Source: Halicephalobus mephisto
Lineage: Eukaryota > Nematoda > Chromadorea > Rhabditida > Panagrolaimidae
DNA length: 64,000 nt
Direction: 5' to 3'
Assembly (NCBI GenBank): GCA_009193035.1
Contig: SWDT01000125.1
Location: 88,758-152,757 of the forward strand
The translations under genes and the position numbers were made by a program. The notes under the pieces are model-generated. The model saw only the letters and a program-made list of their open reading frames with translations, did no database searches and was not told the origin of the DNA. The stretch's first letter is position 1; each line of letters opens with the position of its first letter. This document shows, one piece after another, positions 37,336-48,113 of the stretch.

Positions 37336-38364
37336 TTAAAAAATATTACTTGTTAGTTTGTGTCTGGAGACTACGGAGCAATTACTGGCGACTTCGAGTT
37401 GACTCCGCTTCCGCTTGGGAGTCTGGAGTCCCTCTATTGTCAGAGTACTCGCTTTCCTGGAGCTCGGCTGCCAGTGCTGCTCCGTCATCAAGTGGGCCGA
37501 GACCGACTGGAGCATCTTGTCTTCTGAAAACAATTTAAATCAACAATATGTCCATTAAAACAATTTAAATCAATAAAAACGTCCTCAAAAACACTTATTA
37601 TTGAAAACTTCTTTAAAAACACTTAAAATTTATAATGTAAAATTAATTCAAACCAAAAGTAGTTTTTTAAATAAAATTGAGATATACTTTATAAAAAACC
37701 TAAACCAATAATATTTTGTAAGAAATTTCGGGAAAAATTAACACAATGTAAAAAAGTCAACAATGTTCTCCAAAACCAATAGAATCAAAAAACTTGAATA
37801 ACAACAAAAACTCAGGAGATTCCAAATAATATCCATATTAAATAGCACTTATAGCCAATGGCACATTCAATTCCAAATTTATGCAGATTGTTCCTTTTGA
37901 ATTTCACTTCGAAACTCAAAAAGTCCTAAAGTTGGTTTTCGAATATAGGAAATTAAAATATAAAGTAAAATTTTCGAAACAATATTATCATCATAAAAGC
38001 CATAAAATAAAATTAAACTGCGAATGTTCGTCAAGATTGTTCGAATGGTATTACGGAACCAATAGGTTATGGAAAATGGGGATTTCACATTTGAAAAAAC
38101 GAGTTTTTTAGACGGCATGAAACTAGCATCAATCCAAGGTCAAAGATCATTTAAAAAATAAAACATTTCAAAATTTATCCAAAAAAATAAACAATGTCGA
38201 ATGTGCCGATTTTTAACAAGATTGAAAATGCAAAACTGACCTTTTTCGTTATCGTCGTCTTCATCAACGAATTTCACGAGTTGTGAAGGCTTCCGTCGAA
38301 CGGATTTATTTGTTCGATTTTCTTCGTCTTTGAAGCTGTTTTTAGAAATCGCAAAAACAGACAT
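37336..38364 (-). CDS. Small unrecognised protein, two exons
   Basis: Exon 1 (38364-38241) starts MSVFAISKNSFKDEENRTNK, is basic then acidic (VDEDDDNEK), and ends in phase 1 at GTCAGT. The strong TTTTCAG acceptor at 37524 gives exon 2 (37523-37336) in frame, about 103 aa in all, but with an unconvincing composition. A weaker acceptor eight bases further in shifts to a frame that looks much more protein-like (PVGLGPLDDGAALAAELQES) and stops near 37385. I favour the second reading, with an alternative acceptor or an unseen exon. No family recognised. Confidence 0.35.
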
Positions 38365-38679
38365 CTGAAATCAGAATTGTAAATTTAAAACTCGAGGTTT
38401 GATTCCCGAAATCGAAAATAACCATTCATCTCCGGGAAATAAACACACAATTTCTGAACAATTGTTGAACAAGTAGGGGTATTAAGGACCAATATAAACA
38501 AAGACTTAAGAACACGGTTCAAATTCACTTCCTAATTTATTTGAAATCATCTTACTAGAGTATTTAGCAATTGGTTTGTACTATGAAAAAATGACATTGA
38601 ATATATAAATCTCAAATGACCATTTAGTATTGGAAAAGTCTCATTTGGGATTCACACTGTTTTCTGGACTATATTCGTC

Positions 38680-39140
38680 TCGCAAAGGAAGGTACTTTAC
38701 TCGAAGTGGCTTTTTGAAACAAGTTATAGCTGGGCTTGTCAGATAGATATTGAGAATCCGTATTTAGTTCCTGCTAAATACTTTTGTAGAACGAGAAAAT
38801 GGGATGTGTGAAATTTCATATATCAAAAGTTGAAAAAAAAACAAGTATTTTTTTCGTCGAGGTTTGGTGACTTCATTTCGGAGACGTTTCTTTTCCACTT
38901 TAACTTGGTTAATTTTAATTATTCTTTTTTTGCAACTAGGTGAATTTTTTGTACTGATTACAACTATTTCGTCGGTTTTCTAAAGAAAGTAATCAGGAAC
39001 ACGAGAAAACTCAATCCCAAATTTAGGAACTTTCCTGATTATTTCACTTTAGAGGATCGTTTTTGCGGAAATAGAATACAGATTTTGAAATGACATATAA
39101 CTTATTCCAAAACGTCACTTCGAGTAAGTGGACTTCCCTT
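38680..39140. repeat. Foldback (inverted-repeat) element
   Basis: The left arm near 38688-38735 (GGAAGGTACTTTACTCGAAG, AAGTTATA) pairs with the right arm near 39095-39140 (CACTTCGAGTAAGTGGACTT and TATAACTT), about 35 bp imperfect, with a roughly 350-bp loop. It looks like a MITE or foldback element; no coding sequence inside. Confidence 0.55.
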
Positions 39141-39196
39141 GTCAGATACTATACTGAAAAATACACATATCAACGAGAAGAATTTATTTGTTTTTT

Positions 39197-39198
<2 letters not shown>

Positions 39199-39268
<70 letters not shown>

Positions 39269-39272
39269 ATTA
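39199..39272. repeat. (ATT)n microsatellite
   Basis: About 24 near-perfect copies of ATT, with one interruption (TAATT) close to the right end. Confidence 0.95.
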
Positions 39273-39977
39273 GAGAACGATCGTAAAATTCTAAAATTAA
39301 CAACAAATCGTACAAAAATTTAAAAAGGAAAAATTCATTAAATTTCACATTGGGTGGTTTTTATATTGTAAAGTGTTTAATAATTAAATTATAAAAAAAT
39401 AAGGATTATAACTTTAAATTAATATAAATTTCTAAAATTTTGAAAAAGTTTCAAACTGAAAATTTAGAATTTTGTTTTAAAGGTTTTTATTGAATTTTTA
39501 AAGACTAAAAATTTCACGGAATTTTATTATTTATAATAATAAAATTAAAAATAGGTATTTCTACCAAATTCGTCTTGGTAGAGATTTTTAGAAATTTTTT
39601 TGGATTTTTATTTTAAAATTTCCATCAGATGCTGGAAAGTTTTAAAAATTTCGCGAAATTCTGGAAGATTTCAGAAGTTTTTACAGGATTTCGATCACTC
39701 AAAGTTAAAAACAACCAAATCGTGTTCAATGAGTTGTCAACGAGGAGAGATTTATAAATCAGGATGTGAGTTTAAAACATTGATTGATAACCATAATCTA
39801 TCATCATAGAAATTACAAAATATTTGAATTTTTATTTTGTTTTTTATTTTTAATATGAAATAATGATTCCAAATGATGGTCCCCATTTGAACCTCAAAGA
39901 TGGTACTTAGAGTTTCTAACCTTGTCACTTGGCTCTGGATTTTTTCAATGATCTCAATCCTTTATTTCAATTTGCTG

Positions 39978-40134
39978 ATCTCCGCCTGCGACAAGGCTTT
40001 CCTTCTTTTTTCCTCAGCGGCATATCCTGGACAAAATCACTTGGCTTTCGAGGAAGGCCAGCTTGTTCTGTTGATCCGAAAATAATCCGTGTGTTGTCTT
40101 CTTCGCCGTGGGCGGAAGCCTCAAGCAAGTTATG
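39978..40134 (-). CDS. Coding-like exon fragment, unassigned
   Basis: The minus frame reads TDEHNLLEASAHGEEDNTRI and continues through LPRKPSDFVQDMPLRKKEGK to a stop near 39978. GC is clearly above the neighbourhood. There is no ATG until near the end and a stop just upstream, so it would have to be a downstream exon or a remnant. No partner found. Confidence 0.25.
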
Positions 40135-40763
40135 TTCGTCGGTCGTTTTTTATGTTTTTTGTGTTAGAAAACGGATGATTAATTACCATAATTAAGTTTC
40201 GACCAAACAAAGATCTTACAAAAAATAAAGTTAGCACTAGATTACTGTCTTTCAAATACTGCATTTTTGTTGAAATTTTTTAAATATAAAAATTAATTTT
40301 TTTATGTAATTTTTACTGGAATAATATGTGGATATTTTTTGTGGAAATTTCCAGAATTAAATTTTTAAAATTTAATGAAAAGTTTTGAAACTTTTGGAAG
40401 CTTTTTAAATTTTGAAGAAACTTTTGGAACCTTTCGAAATACTGTAGGGAATTCTGGCATATTGAGTGGTCCTATAGAGAGTGTTAGAATTTTCAACAGT
40501 TTTGCAGGTACTTTTAGGATTTCCCGGAAGCTCATGAAAGATTCTGAAACCTTTAAAAACCCCCTAAATCTTTCCAGAATCTAGCAAAATCTTCAAAAAT
40601 TTCCTAAAGATTCAGGAAATTCGTGTCGAGATAACTTTTTCAAAATTCTGTAATTTTCATAATAGTTTGATCTCTGAAAGATGTATATCATGTAAAATGA
40701 CTTAACATATATCTCTGTCATCTATGTCATTAAGCATCAGACAATCTGGCAACCTGTCTTTCC

Positions 40764-40958
40764 TCAATGAAAAAGTCTAAGAGGGTGGAAATAGTGAAAA
40801 AGTGGCAGCAAACACAAAGGGTGGGTGTTAACGGCGATTGCAGTCAAATGCCCTGCTGCTCTAAATAATGCCGCAAACTTGAAAAGCAACTGCATTGCTA
40901 AATCTCTTAGATTAATGCTGTTGCTCGTATAAGCTACTTGATCGTCAGCAAAGAACAT
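40764..40958 (-). CDS. Possible distant first exon or relic related to K2P-B exon b
   Basis: An ATG at 40958 opens MFFADDQVAYTSNSINLRDL, followed by FAALFRAAGHLTAIAVNTH. The ALFxAAG...H pattern resembles K2P-B exon b (VALFSAAGLIRTTAGIHH), and the DNA is also similar (GCTGCTCTAAATAATGCCGC against GCTGCACTAAATAAAGCCAC). The only phase-1 donor (GTTTGC) is weak, so it may be an eroded duplicate rather than an active exon. Confidence 0.3.
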   Translation of the reverse strand: MFFADDQVAYTSNSINLRDLAMQLLFKFAALFRAAGHLTAIAVNTHPLCLLPLFHYFHPLRLFH

Positions 40959-41531
40959 TTTACTTCTTAAGTTTCATTCGACCTCCAAAAACAATATTAG
41001 TTGACGACCTCCCCTTTCTCTTTTTTTTGAACTTGAGAATTTCGATTTTTATAGTGTAATACTCTTAGAAGGTTTTGGAATCTAGTACAAGATTCTCAGT
41101 CTTGGGAATCAAATATGAGTTTCTAGAATTTCGAGAAAACGTTTGAGACTTTCTGGAATTCTGCAGAAGCTTCTAGAATCTCACAGAAGGTTGTAGATGT
41201 TTCGGGAACTCCATAAACTCATCTATGATCTCTTAGAATTTCCCAAAAAATTAAAACTAAAACCCAAGAAGTTTTTACAATCACCCAAACTCTAATATAG
41301 GCTTCTAGAACCTTCAGGAATCTCATGGAAAATTGTTAATTTCTTTATAATCCAATAGAAACTTCTGAAACCTAGAATTTTGGAAGTTTCTAAAGAACTC
41401 CGGGAATTCGCGAAGAAATAACTTCCAACACCTCGATTACTAATTTTGGCAACAATATAATCTTATACAGTAACTTTGATTTTGATATTTAGTTAACTTC
41501 GTTGGTGAAATAGTCACTCAAACTAGGAAAA

Positions 41532-44500
41532 ATGTCCGAAGCTGAGGTTGTTCCTGAAGACGAAGTCGCCGAAGAAAGCCAAAAGGCAGTCTCTGAAGCT
41601 GGAGGTTCGTCAAATCAAAAACTAAATTAATTTTAAATTTTACTTTCAGATGAACAACCAGAAGCCGAAACCAATGGCGAAGTCGCTGAAGAAGACCGTA
41701 CTGAAGATCAGGTAATTCTCCCTGATGGCTAAGGAATTTCTTAAAATAATTTAATAACAAATTTTCCCCGAAAAATATTAATTGTTAAACATTGTTAACT
41801 TAAATCAGAAGTAGTTTTGATGTGATAACAAAAATTTTCATTTTCAGGTGCCAGATATCACCGGCACCGATAATCTTGACACGATGACGACATCACTGGA
41901 AGGAATCGAAGAATTGCCTCAGGTGAGAACCTGAAAAAATAATTAAAAAACGCTTTTATTTACTCACAGTAGAATCTCTAATAACCTCGAGTTTGTTGAT
42001 TTCTAAACCTTTCTCCCAAATTAAAAGCTTTGTTTTTTGAAATTGGTTTTTATCGTTCAATTTCCAGGAAGAATCCGCCGAAAACGGTAAATTCGAGTTG
42101 CAACCACCCCCAACCCCTAAACGCCAACGTACCGCGAACGAACTTGACGAACAAGGAGAAGAAGATGGAGATGAAGAAGCCCCTGATGGTACTCCGAAGA
42201 GCTCAGCTCCTGGTTTGGTTATTTTTAATGAGTAAGAAATGTATTTTTTCTCCAGGATCTGAGGCTGTGACTCCAAGAACTCGTTCTGAAGTTGGTAGTC
42301 AACCACAAACTCCCAGAACTCCGGGTTCAAGATTGGGAGATGATCTGCCACCAAGTAGCCCAAAGAGTAGTGCTGCTGGGTCTGATGCGGGATCTGCAGC
42401 CGGATCTGCCGCTGGATCTTCTGCTGGATCCGCCGCTGGATCTGCCGCTGGATCTGCTGCTGGATCTGCTGCCGGATCTGCTGCTGGAAGTCAAGCTGGA
42501 TCTGCTCCTCAGTCTCCCCGTGCAGACGAGAGTACTCCACAATCTCCCAAGAGTTCTGCTCCTGGAACGACCCCAGGTTTATTTCATATCTTTATTTATT
42601 AATCGTTTCATTTTTTAAGTTTCCCCAGCTCCATCAACCCCTAAGAGCGCCGCTCCATCTACACCTAAGAGCGCTGCTCCCTCAACACCCAAGAGTGCTG
42701 CTCTCACTACTCCTCGCACTGCTGCAAGTGGAGCTTCCGGAACTCCAGCAAGCAAGAAGGCCTTCGACTTTGAAAACGCTGAGGAAGACAACGCCAGTGC
42801 TCCTAGAACTCCTAGAACCCCTAGAACCCCTCGTACTCCTAAAACTCCCAAGAGCGTGGCTGAAGAACCAGAACCTGAGGAAAAGCCTGAACCAACTCCC
42901 GAACCAGAAGCTGAACCAGAACCAGAACCCGAACCTGAACCCGAACCCGAACCAGAAAAACCAGCTGAAGAAGAAGCTCCAAAAGAAGAAGAGGCTCCTG
43001 AAGAAGAGGAACCTCCTAAGGAGGAAGAAGCTCCACAAGAAGAACCCCAACCAGCAGAACCCGAACCAACTGCAGAAGAACCTCCAGCTGAAGTTCAGGA
43101 AGAGAAACCTGTTGAAGCTGCTCCGGCTGAAGAAGCCCCCAAGACTCCAGTCCAAACCCGTGCCAAATCTCCTTCTCCACCCCCTCGTCGTGAACCCGCT
43201 GCAGCTGCTTCTTCTCCTCCTCCTGCACGTGAACGCAAAGAACCTGCTCCTCGTGATTATACTCCCTATGATCAAGATTCTCATCGTCAGACTGTTCCTT
43301 CTCGCTTTACTAGCGAATCTACTTTCAACTCCTGGCAACCAGCAGACCGTAGCACCTACCAACCCATTTCCCCCTGGGTCAGCTCTTCCAAAAAGTACGC
43401 TAATGAGTACACCAGTGGTACTACTCGTCCCACCAGCACCTATATGTCCATCTTCGACGATCTTGTTGGTTCTGGGGCTTTCTCGAACAACTTGTATGCT
43501 ACTTCAAGGTTGCTGGAACGCTCCCGTTCCCGAGCTCGTGAACGTAAGCGAGCTATGAGAAGCGCCCGTTCCGCCAGCCAATATAGTCGATACTTGTCCA
43601 CCTTCCCGGCCCCCATTCGTTCTCGAGAATACAGTACTCCTCCAACTCGTACTTATACTCCTTCCGTCGCCCCAAGATCCGGATCTTTCGCTTCTTTCTT
43701 GGATTACAGTACTCACAAACAGTCTGAACTCGCCCGTAGCAGAGGATCTTTGTATGGATCTTATCAGAACCTCAGTCGTTACGAGTGAGTGAATTATTTA
43801 ATTTATTTAGATGAGATTTAATTTTTCTGAAATTGTGTACACTTTCGGGATTTTAAATGTCCACTTAGGATGAGGGACCTCCTTGAGAGAACGAAAGTGG
43901 TAAATTTGGCAATTGACTCTCTTCTCCTGTTTACAAAATTTTTAATTTTTCTTATTCTGAAGATTTTTGTTAAAATAATTCTTTCATTAATTTATTGCTG
44001 ATTTTTACAAGAATGTTACTGGATTTATTTCAGTTCTCGAGGAGATTTGAGCTACTTCTACGGACAAGGCCGAGTTGGAGGCATCGATCCCTATGTCCAG
44101 AATATCAACCAACCCTATGAGTGGCAAATGCCAGCCACATATTCTATGTATCGCTCCACTTCTCGTCCTAACATCGGATTTGCTCCACTGAACGGATATA
44201 GTTCACCATATGTCGACAGTGATGTCAGCAGAATCCCCAGGAACACAACGACACCTGGCACTGTTAGAGCTCTTTACGAGGTAGTAATTTTCATATTTTT
44301 AACTTATCAGCTTGTCTAACGTACTAATTAATTAACAATACAGAAAGTCAGTTAATAAATTTTGCTTTTGATTCTGTATTTTTTCTTTTTATTTCAGGGA
44401 CAAATTGTCGGACTTCAACGTAGTTTGTCACAGGAACGATACAATTTCGACAGGGTGAGAGTGTTAATTTAACCGGTGTTCTATTTTACCGTAATCATAA

Positions 44501-45254
44501 TCGGAGTCTGGAGCTTGAAGTTTTCGTGTTAAAATACAGAATTCACGGATTATTTCTCTTTCAAAAAAATTTTGAAAAAATTCAGTTTTTCCTAAATTTA
44601 TTATTTAAAAATTAAAGTCAATCTACATTCTGAATATCTCACAAACCGTAATAAATAATAAAAAAAATTAATATCTAAGTAAAATTTTAAAAAATTGAAT
44701 TTTTTCAAATTTTTTTGAAAAAGAAAAAATCCGCGAATCGTGTGTCTCAACACGAAAAATTAAATTTCGCTTATTGATTACGGTAAAATGGAATTGAAAT
44801 ATCAGTTTGCTCATGAAAAACCTTTAGCTGAGAAATCAATACTGCAAAGTCACGACCCAGTTGGAGTCTGCCTGTAAGCAGATGGATCTACTGAGATCAA
44901 GCAGCTATTCTTCCTGGAGATCAGGATCAGAACCAAGAACATCAGTTTTTGCCCATTTTTATCCATATTATTGATGGATTGTCGATGTGACTTCAATTTT
45001 CATTCTTTTACTAGATATTTTTAAGAATTATTCCTTGTCTTTTTTACTGTAGAATAGTGGTTTCTCGGTTTTACTAACATTTACTAATAGACTAAACTTT
45101 GATTAATTTTCCTGATTTTGAGTACTTGTGGTTCTTTCAGCCCCTGTCCACCAGCTGTTACGGCGCTCTCCAGACCGAAACTCCCTCCATCTACGCCGCT
45201 GGCATCGAACGTATGTATTCCGGTTACGCCAAAAACTGGACAACTGCACTGTAA
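41532..45254 (+). CDS. Low-complexity Ala/Gly/Pro/Glu-repeat protein, 749 aa
   Basis: Exons 41532-41604, 41650-41711, 41848-41922, 42068-42212, 42256-42576, 42629-43784, 44034-44280, 44398-44454 and 45141-45254 form one frame. An acidic N terminus (MSEAEVVPEDEVAEESQKAV) leads into Ser-Pro/Thr-Pro-rich sequence, a GSAA repeat tract, STPKSAAP repeats and a Glu-Pro tract. The second half is Ser/Arg/Tyr-rich and more complex (SRGDLSYFYGQGRVGGIDPY). It ends in a Tyr/Trp-containing tail, GIERMYSGYAKNWTTAL. Codon use in exon 6 is strongly biased towards C-ending codons, suggesting high expression. There is no signal peptide and no membrane segment. I do not recognise the family; a cytoskeletal or structural role would be a guess. 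An alternative last exon lies at 44828-44974. Confidence 0.85.
42379..42960 (+). repeat. In-frame coding minisatellites
   Basis: Three tandem arrays within the gene above: about eleven 12-bp units coding GSAA (42379-42510), 24-bp units coding STPKSAAP (42629-42715), and 6-bp units coding Glu-Pro (about 42889-42960). Units differ mainly at third positions, so the protein repeat seems to be maintained while the DNA drifts. Confidence 0.85.
44484..44789. repeat. Inverted-repeat element, family B copy 3
   Basis: Perfect 15-bp termini ATTTTACCGTAATCA (44484-44498) and TGATTACGGTAAAAT (44775-44789). The inner arms pair imperfectly for a further 90 bp (TTTTCGTGTTAAAATACAGA against TCTCAACACGAAAA; GGATTATTTCTCTTTC against GAAAAAGAAAAAATCC). 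The 306-bp size and lack of coding sequence fit a non-autonomous DNA transposon (MITE). It sits in the last intron of the repetitive-protein gene. Confidence 0.75.
44828..44974 (+). CDS. Alternative last exon of the repetitive-protein gene
   Basis: After acceptor CCTTTAG, a 49-codon frame in the phase required by the exon ending at 44454 encodes LRNQYCKVTTQLESACKQMD, continues into a Ser-rich stretch (LLRSSSYSSWRSGSEPR), and stops at TGA. It would replace the 38-codon tail at 45141-45254. Composition is clearly protein-like and Ser/Arg-rich like the upstream exons. Confidence 0.65.
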   Translation: MRNQYCKVTTQLESACKQMDLLRSSSYSSWRSGSEPRTSVFAHFYPYY

Positions 45255-46024
45255 ACCACTTAGTAGAGTTCAGATCGGTATTCGGCTTCTGAATCACGAA
45301 GCATTTATGTTGAAAAACTGGACTTCATGTAAAAACGCTACAACACTGCTGTTTTTGAAACCAAAAACATTTCTAAATTGCTTTTGTATTCTTGCCTAAC
45401 ATGACCAAGTAGCTTTTTAATCTTGGCAAAGTAGATGTACTAATGTAACCTTAGAAATTTTGATATAAAACTTTTTACACCACTGCGCGTCCGAAAATTC
45501 GGATTTCGACGCGTTAATTTTACTTTCTGATGATTTCTCGATTTATTTCTGTCAATTTAGTGCTGTCAGTTGAATTTTTTAGAATGAAAAAATAAATGGA
45601 ATTTCTATATCAAGACCATAATTGGCACATATGGGAATTGAAATTACAGTATTCGAATTCCGTAGAGAATTTTTCAGAATCCAATGGAAGATTTTACAGT
45701 GTTTTCGGAATTTTTTGGAAGGTTCTTGAATTTTTTAATTTTATAAAATTGAAATATTTTAGGATTCTGTAGGTTTCTGAACGTTTCTATAAATTTTCAT
45801 GAATTTTTAGAATAAAGTAGAAAATTCAAATTTTTGAAAATCATCGAAAAAGTTCTTGAATTTCCAGACTTTTATGAACATTTTTGAAACAATTTCTTAG
45901 AATTCTCTAAAAACCTCAAAAATGAAAATTAAATTCGTAATTCTAGAATTTCCAAAGTCCTTAGAATTTGTATTATGGGGATTTCATAGTAATATCCAGT
46001 TCAAATTTTTATAATAGTGTGATT
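45255..46024. other. Convergent 3' spacer
   Basis: Between the repetitive-protein gene (+) and bestrophin 1 (-). 45640-45960 is phased A/T sequence. AATAAA-like words occur near 45589. No exon seen. Confidence 0.45.
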
Positions 46025-48113
46025 TTATTCTTTTACCACTATACGGTTTTTATCAAAACGACCAGATTTTGCAAACGGCAAACTTGGTCCATCCTCGCTC
46101 CCTCGAGACGGACTATGTGGATGGAAAGAGTAGGTTTCTAAGTTGTCGAATTAAAATAAATAATAATCAAAATTCTTACCAGAAAAAGTACTTTCCTCGT
46201 GGGAAGTTCCCGAGGGGAAGGTTTTGTAAAGATCTTCAGCGTTAATGGTTTGGACTGTCATTTGTCTAGCTAAATCCTCTCCAGGGATATTTGATCTGAA
46301 TATTACTGTTACTTTTTAATTGAAGAAAATAATTACTTTGATTTCTCGTTACGTCTTCTGAAACTAAGTGGAAACGTCATCCGTCGTTCCATCCTCACTT
46401 TGCCTGGGAATTCGTCGTTCTGGAATGAATTTAGTGCGTTTCGATGAGGAATCATCTTCACTGTGTCATCGGCTTCTGTTTTGAAACTGCAAAAATTATG
46501 TTTACGAATGTTTTCATTATGGGATTTACTTCAACTTCGACACAGAACCCAAGTATCCTTTGGAAGTCCGTGGGGGCTTCCTGAAATTGTCCTTTCTTTG
46601 TTCCGGAATAAGTCCATCAGCAGTTTCGGCCGTTGCTACAGCAAGCTTAAAAGTATGTTTTATTTTTATTTTTCATGAAACCTTACCGTAATGTTGTAAT
46701 CTAAAACGAAATTACATTCAAAGTCGTTATCGTCATCTCCTAATGGATTCAGGAGCTCTTCGGCGACTTTGATCCAAGCGAGATAAAAAAACACTTGGAT
46801 TAACGTCATGAGACTTATCACCAAAGTTTCCTAGATAAGTATTTATTTTTATTTTTATTTTTTGAACTTACAATATCTGCTGTGGATTTTGGATTTTCAG
46901 AATTTCCAGCTACATATTGTCTAGCAACAAGACAGATCGCCAAGTAGCTTCTGACGACGCAGAAGGCCACTTGAGGATAAGCCAAAGGAACCGGGACGTA
47001 GTCATAATTGCAAAGTTTCTGTAGTTGCTTATGGAACTCATTTATTTCCTTCAATAATCAAGATTTATAATTTAGAAAATAAAAAGAAATCTTACTTTGA
47101 AAATCCCGTTAACAAGAGTGTCACTCATAATTTTTCCAGCTTTTTTTATTTTCACGACTAAACCACAAGCCCAGTTAATTGGTATCACATATTTTTCTGT
47201 TCCTGATATTTCTCTCTCGATGATACGGACTTCGTGTTCTTGTAAAAGACCTAGAAACGATTTTTTAGTTTAATATCATAATACTGTAAAAAATAGGTTT
47301 TTAAAAAAATTATTTCATCCTAAATTTCCAAAATCCTTGATTTCGAAATAATCGAAGAAGATTGTACTGAATTTCGGAGATTCCACGAATTTTTTAAAAA
47401 TTATAAATTTTCAAAGATTTCTTAAAATTTATAATTTTGCCGGATTTTGAAAGTTTTTGATTCTCAAAAATCCCGGGAAATTTACAATTCTAAAAATTTG
47501 TACAAGATTCTTGAAAATTTTCAACATTCTACTGGATTCTGAAGGATTATAGGAGCTGTTAGGGAATTGTAGTAATTAAAATTCCAAACCAGATTGAACG
47601 AGAGATTCCATTGTGGGAAATCTTTTCCTGACTTTACAGCTAATATCCCTGAGTAGAAGAGCTTGAGCAGCACATGCATATCTCAAAATATTCTTCCTTG
47701 CCGTGATTGCTTCCTCTTCTGAACCCGTGATGTAATTAGAAACTATAAAAGCCAAATTATCGATAAATGCAATATTTGCAAAAATCTGTTTCCATCTGTC
47801 GATCACGAATGTCACGAAAAATCCCAGCAACAATACCAACGGAATATATGTCAATTTGTCGTCCAAGTGGTGAACCAAATTTGCCAAAACACTGAAATTT
47901 ATAAAACTTAGAAAAACTGTAATTATCTTACATTTGAAGTTCTGGAGAAATATGTTCATGTCGAACAATAGTATAAATCAAAAAGTAAGCAGAAACCCAT
48001 ATCATGTATTCTTTCCAGCAATTCTTCCAAGCACTTCCTTTCCACCGTAATAGTACCTTCAAAAACGAAAGCGAAGTTGTTTTAGAAATTTCAGCTGTAT
48101 AAGAAATCGTCAT
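46025..48113 (-). CDS. Bestrophin chloride channel 1
   Basis: Nine exons (48113-47932, 47891-47590, 47250-47096, 47048-46872, 46830-46687, 46645-46530, 46486-46337, 46295-46180, 46137-46025) give 484 aa. It starts MTISYTAEISKTT, the usual bestrophin N terminus. Family landmarks: pore/neck helix IPLVLLLGFFVTFVIDRW, the RFP signature (RKRFPTMESL), the membrane stretch VPVPLAYPQVAF, and the cytosolic calcium clasp LNPLGDDDNDFE (about 303-310). The clasp has Asn where vertebrate channels have five acidic residues in a row. After about residue 330 the tail is hydrophilic and paralogue-specific. Bestrophins form pentameric calcium-activated anion channels in the plasma membrane. Confidence 0.93.

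Larger units (their letters stand above)
38365..41531. other. Long spacer 5' of the repetitive-protein gene
   Basis: It holds a foldback element (38680-39140), an (ATT)n microsatellite (39199-39272), phased A/T runs (40310-40640, 41040-41410) and two short coding-like minus-strand pieces near 40.05 and 40.85 kb. Confidence 0.45.

Noticed and set aside
39199..39272. Tandem ATT units considered as a CRISPR-like or centromeric array
   Set aside because: A plain 3-bp microsatellite with no spacers.
42682..43362. 226-codon minus-strand open frame
   Set aside because: Antisense shadow of the Glu/Pro-rich exon; its Phe/Arg/Trp-rich composition is the mirror of the biased plus codons.
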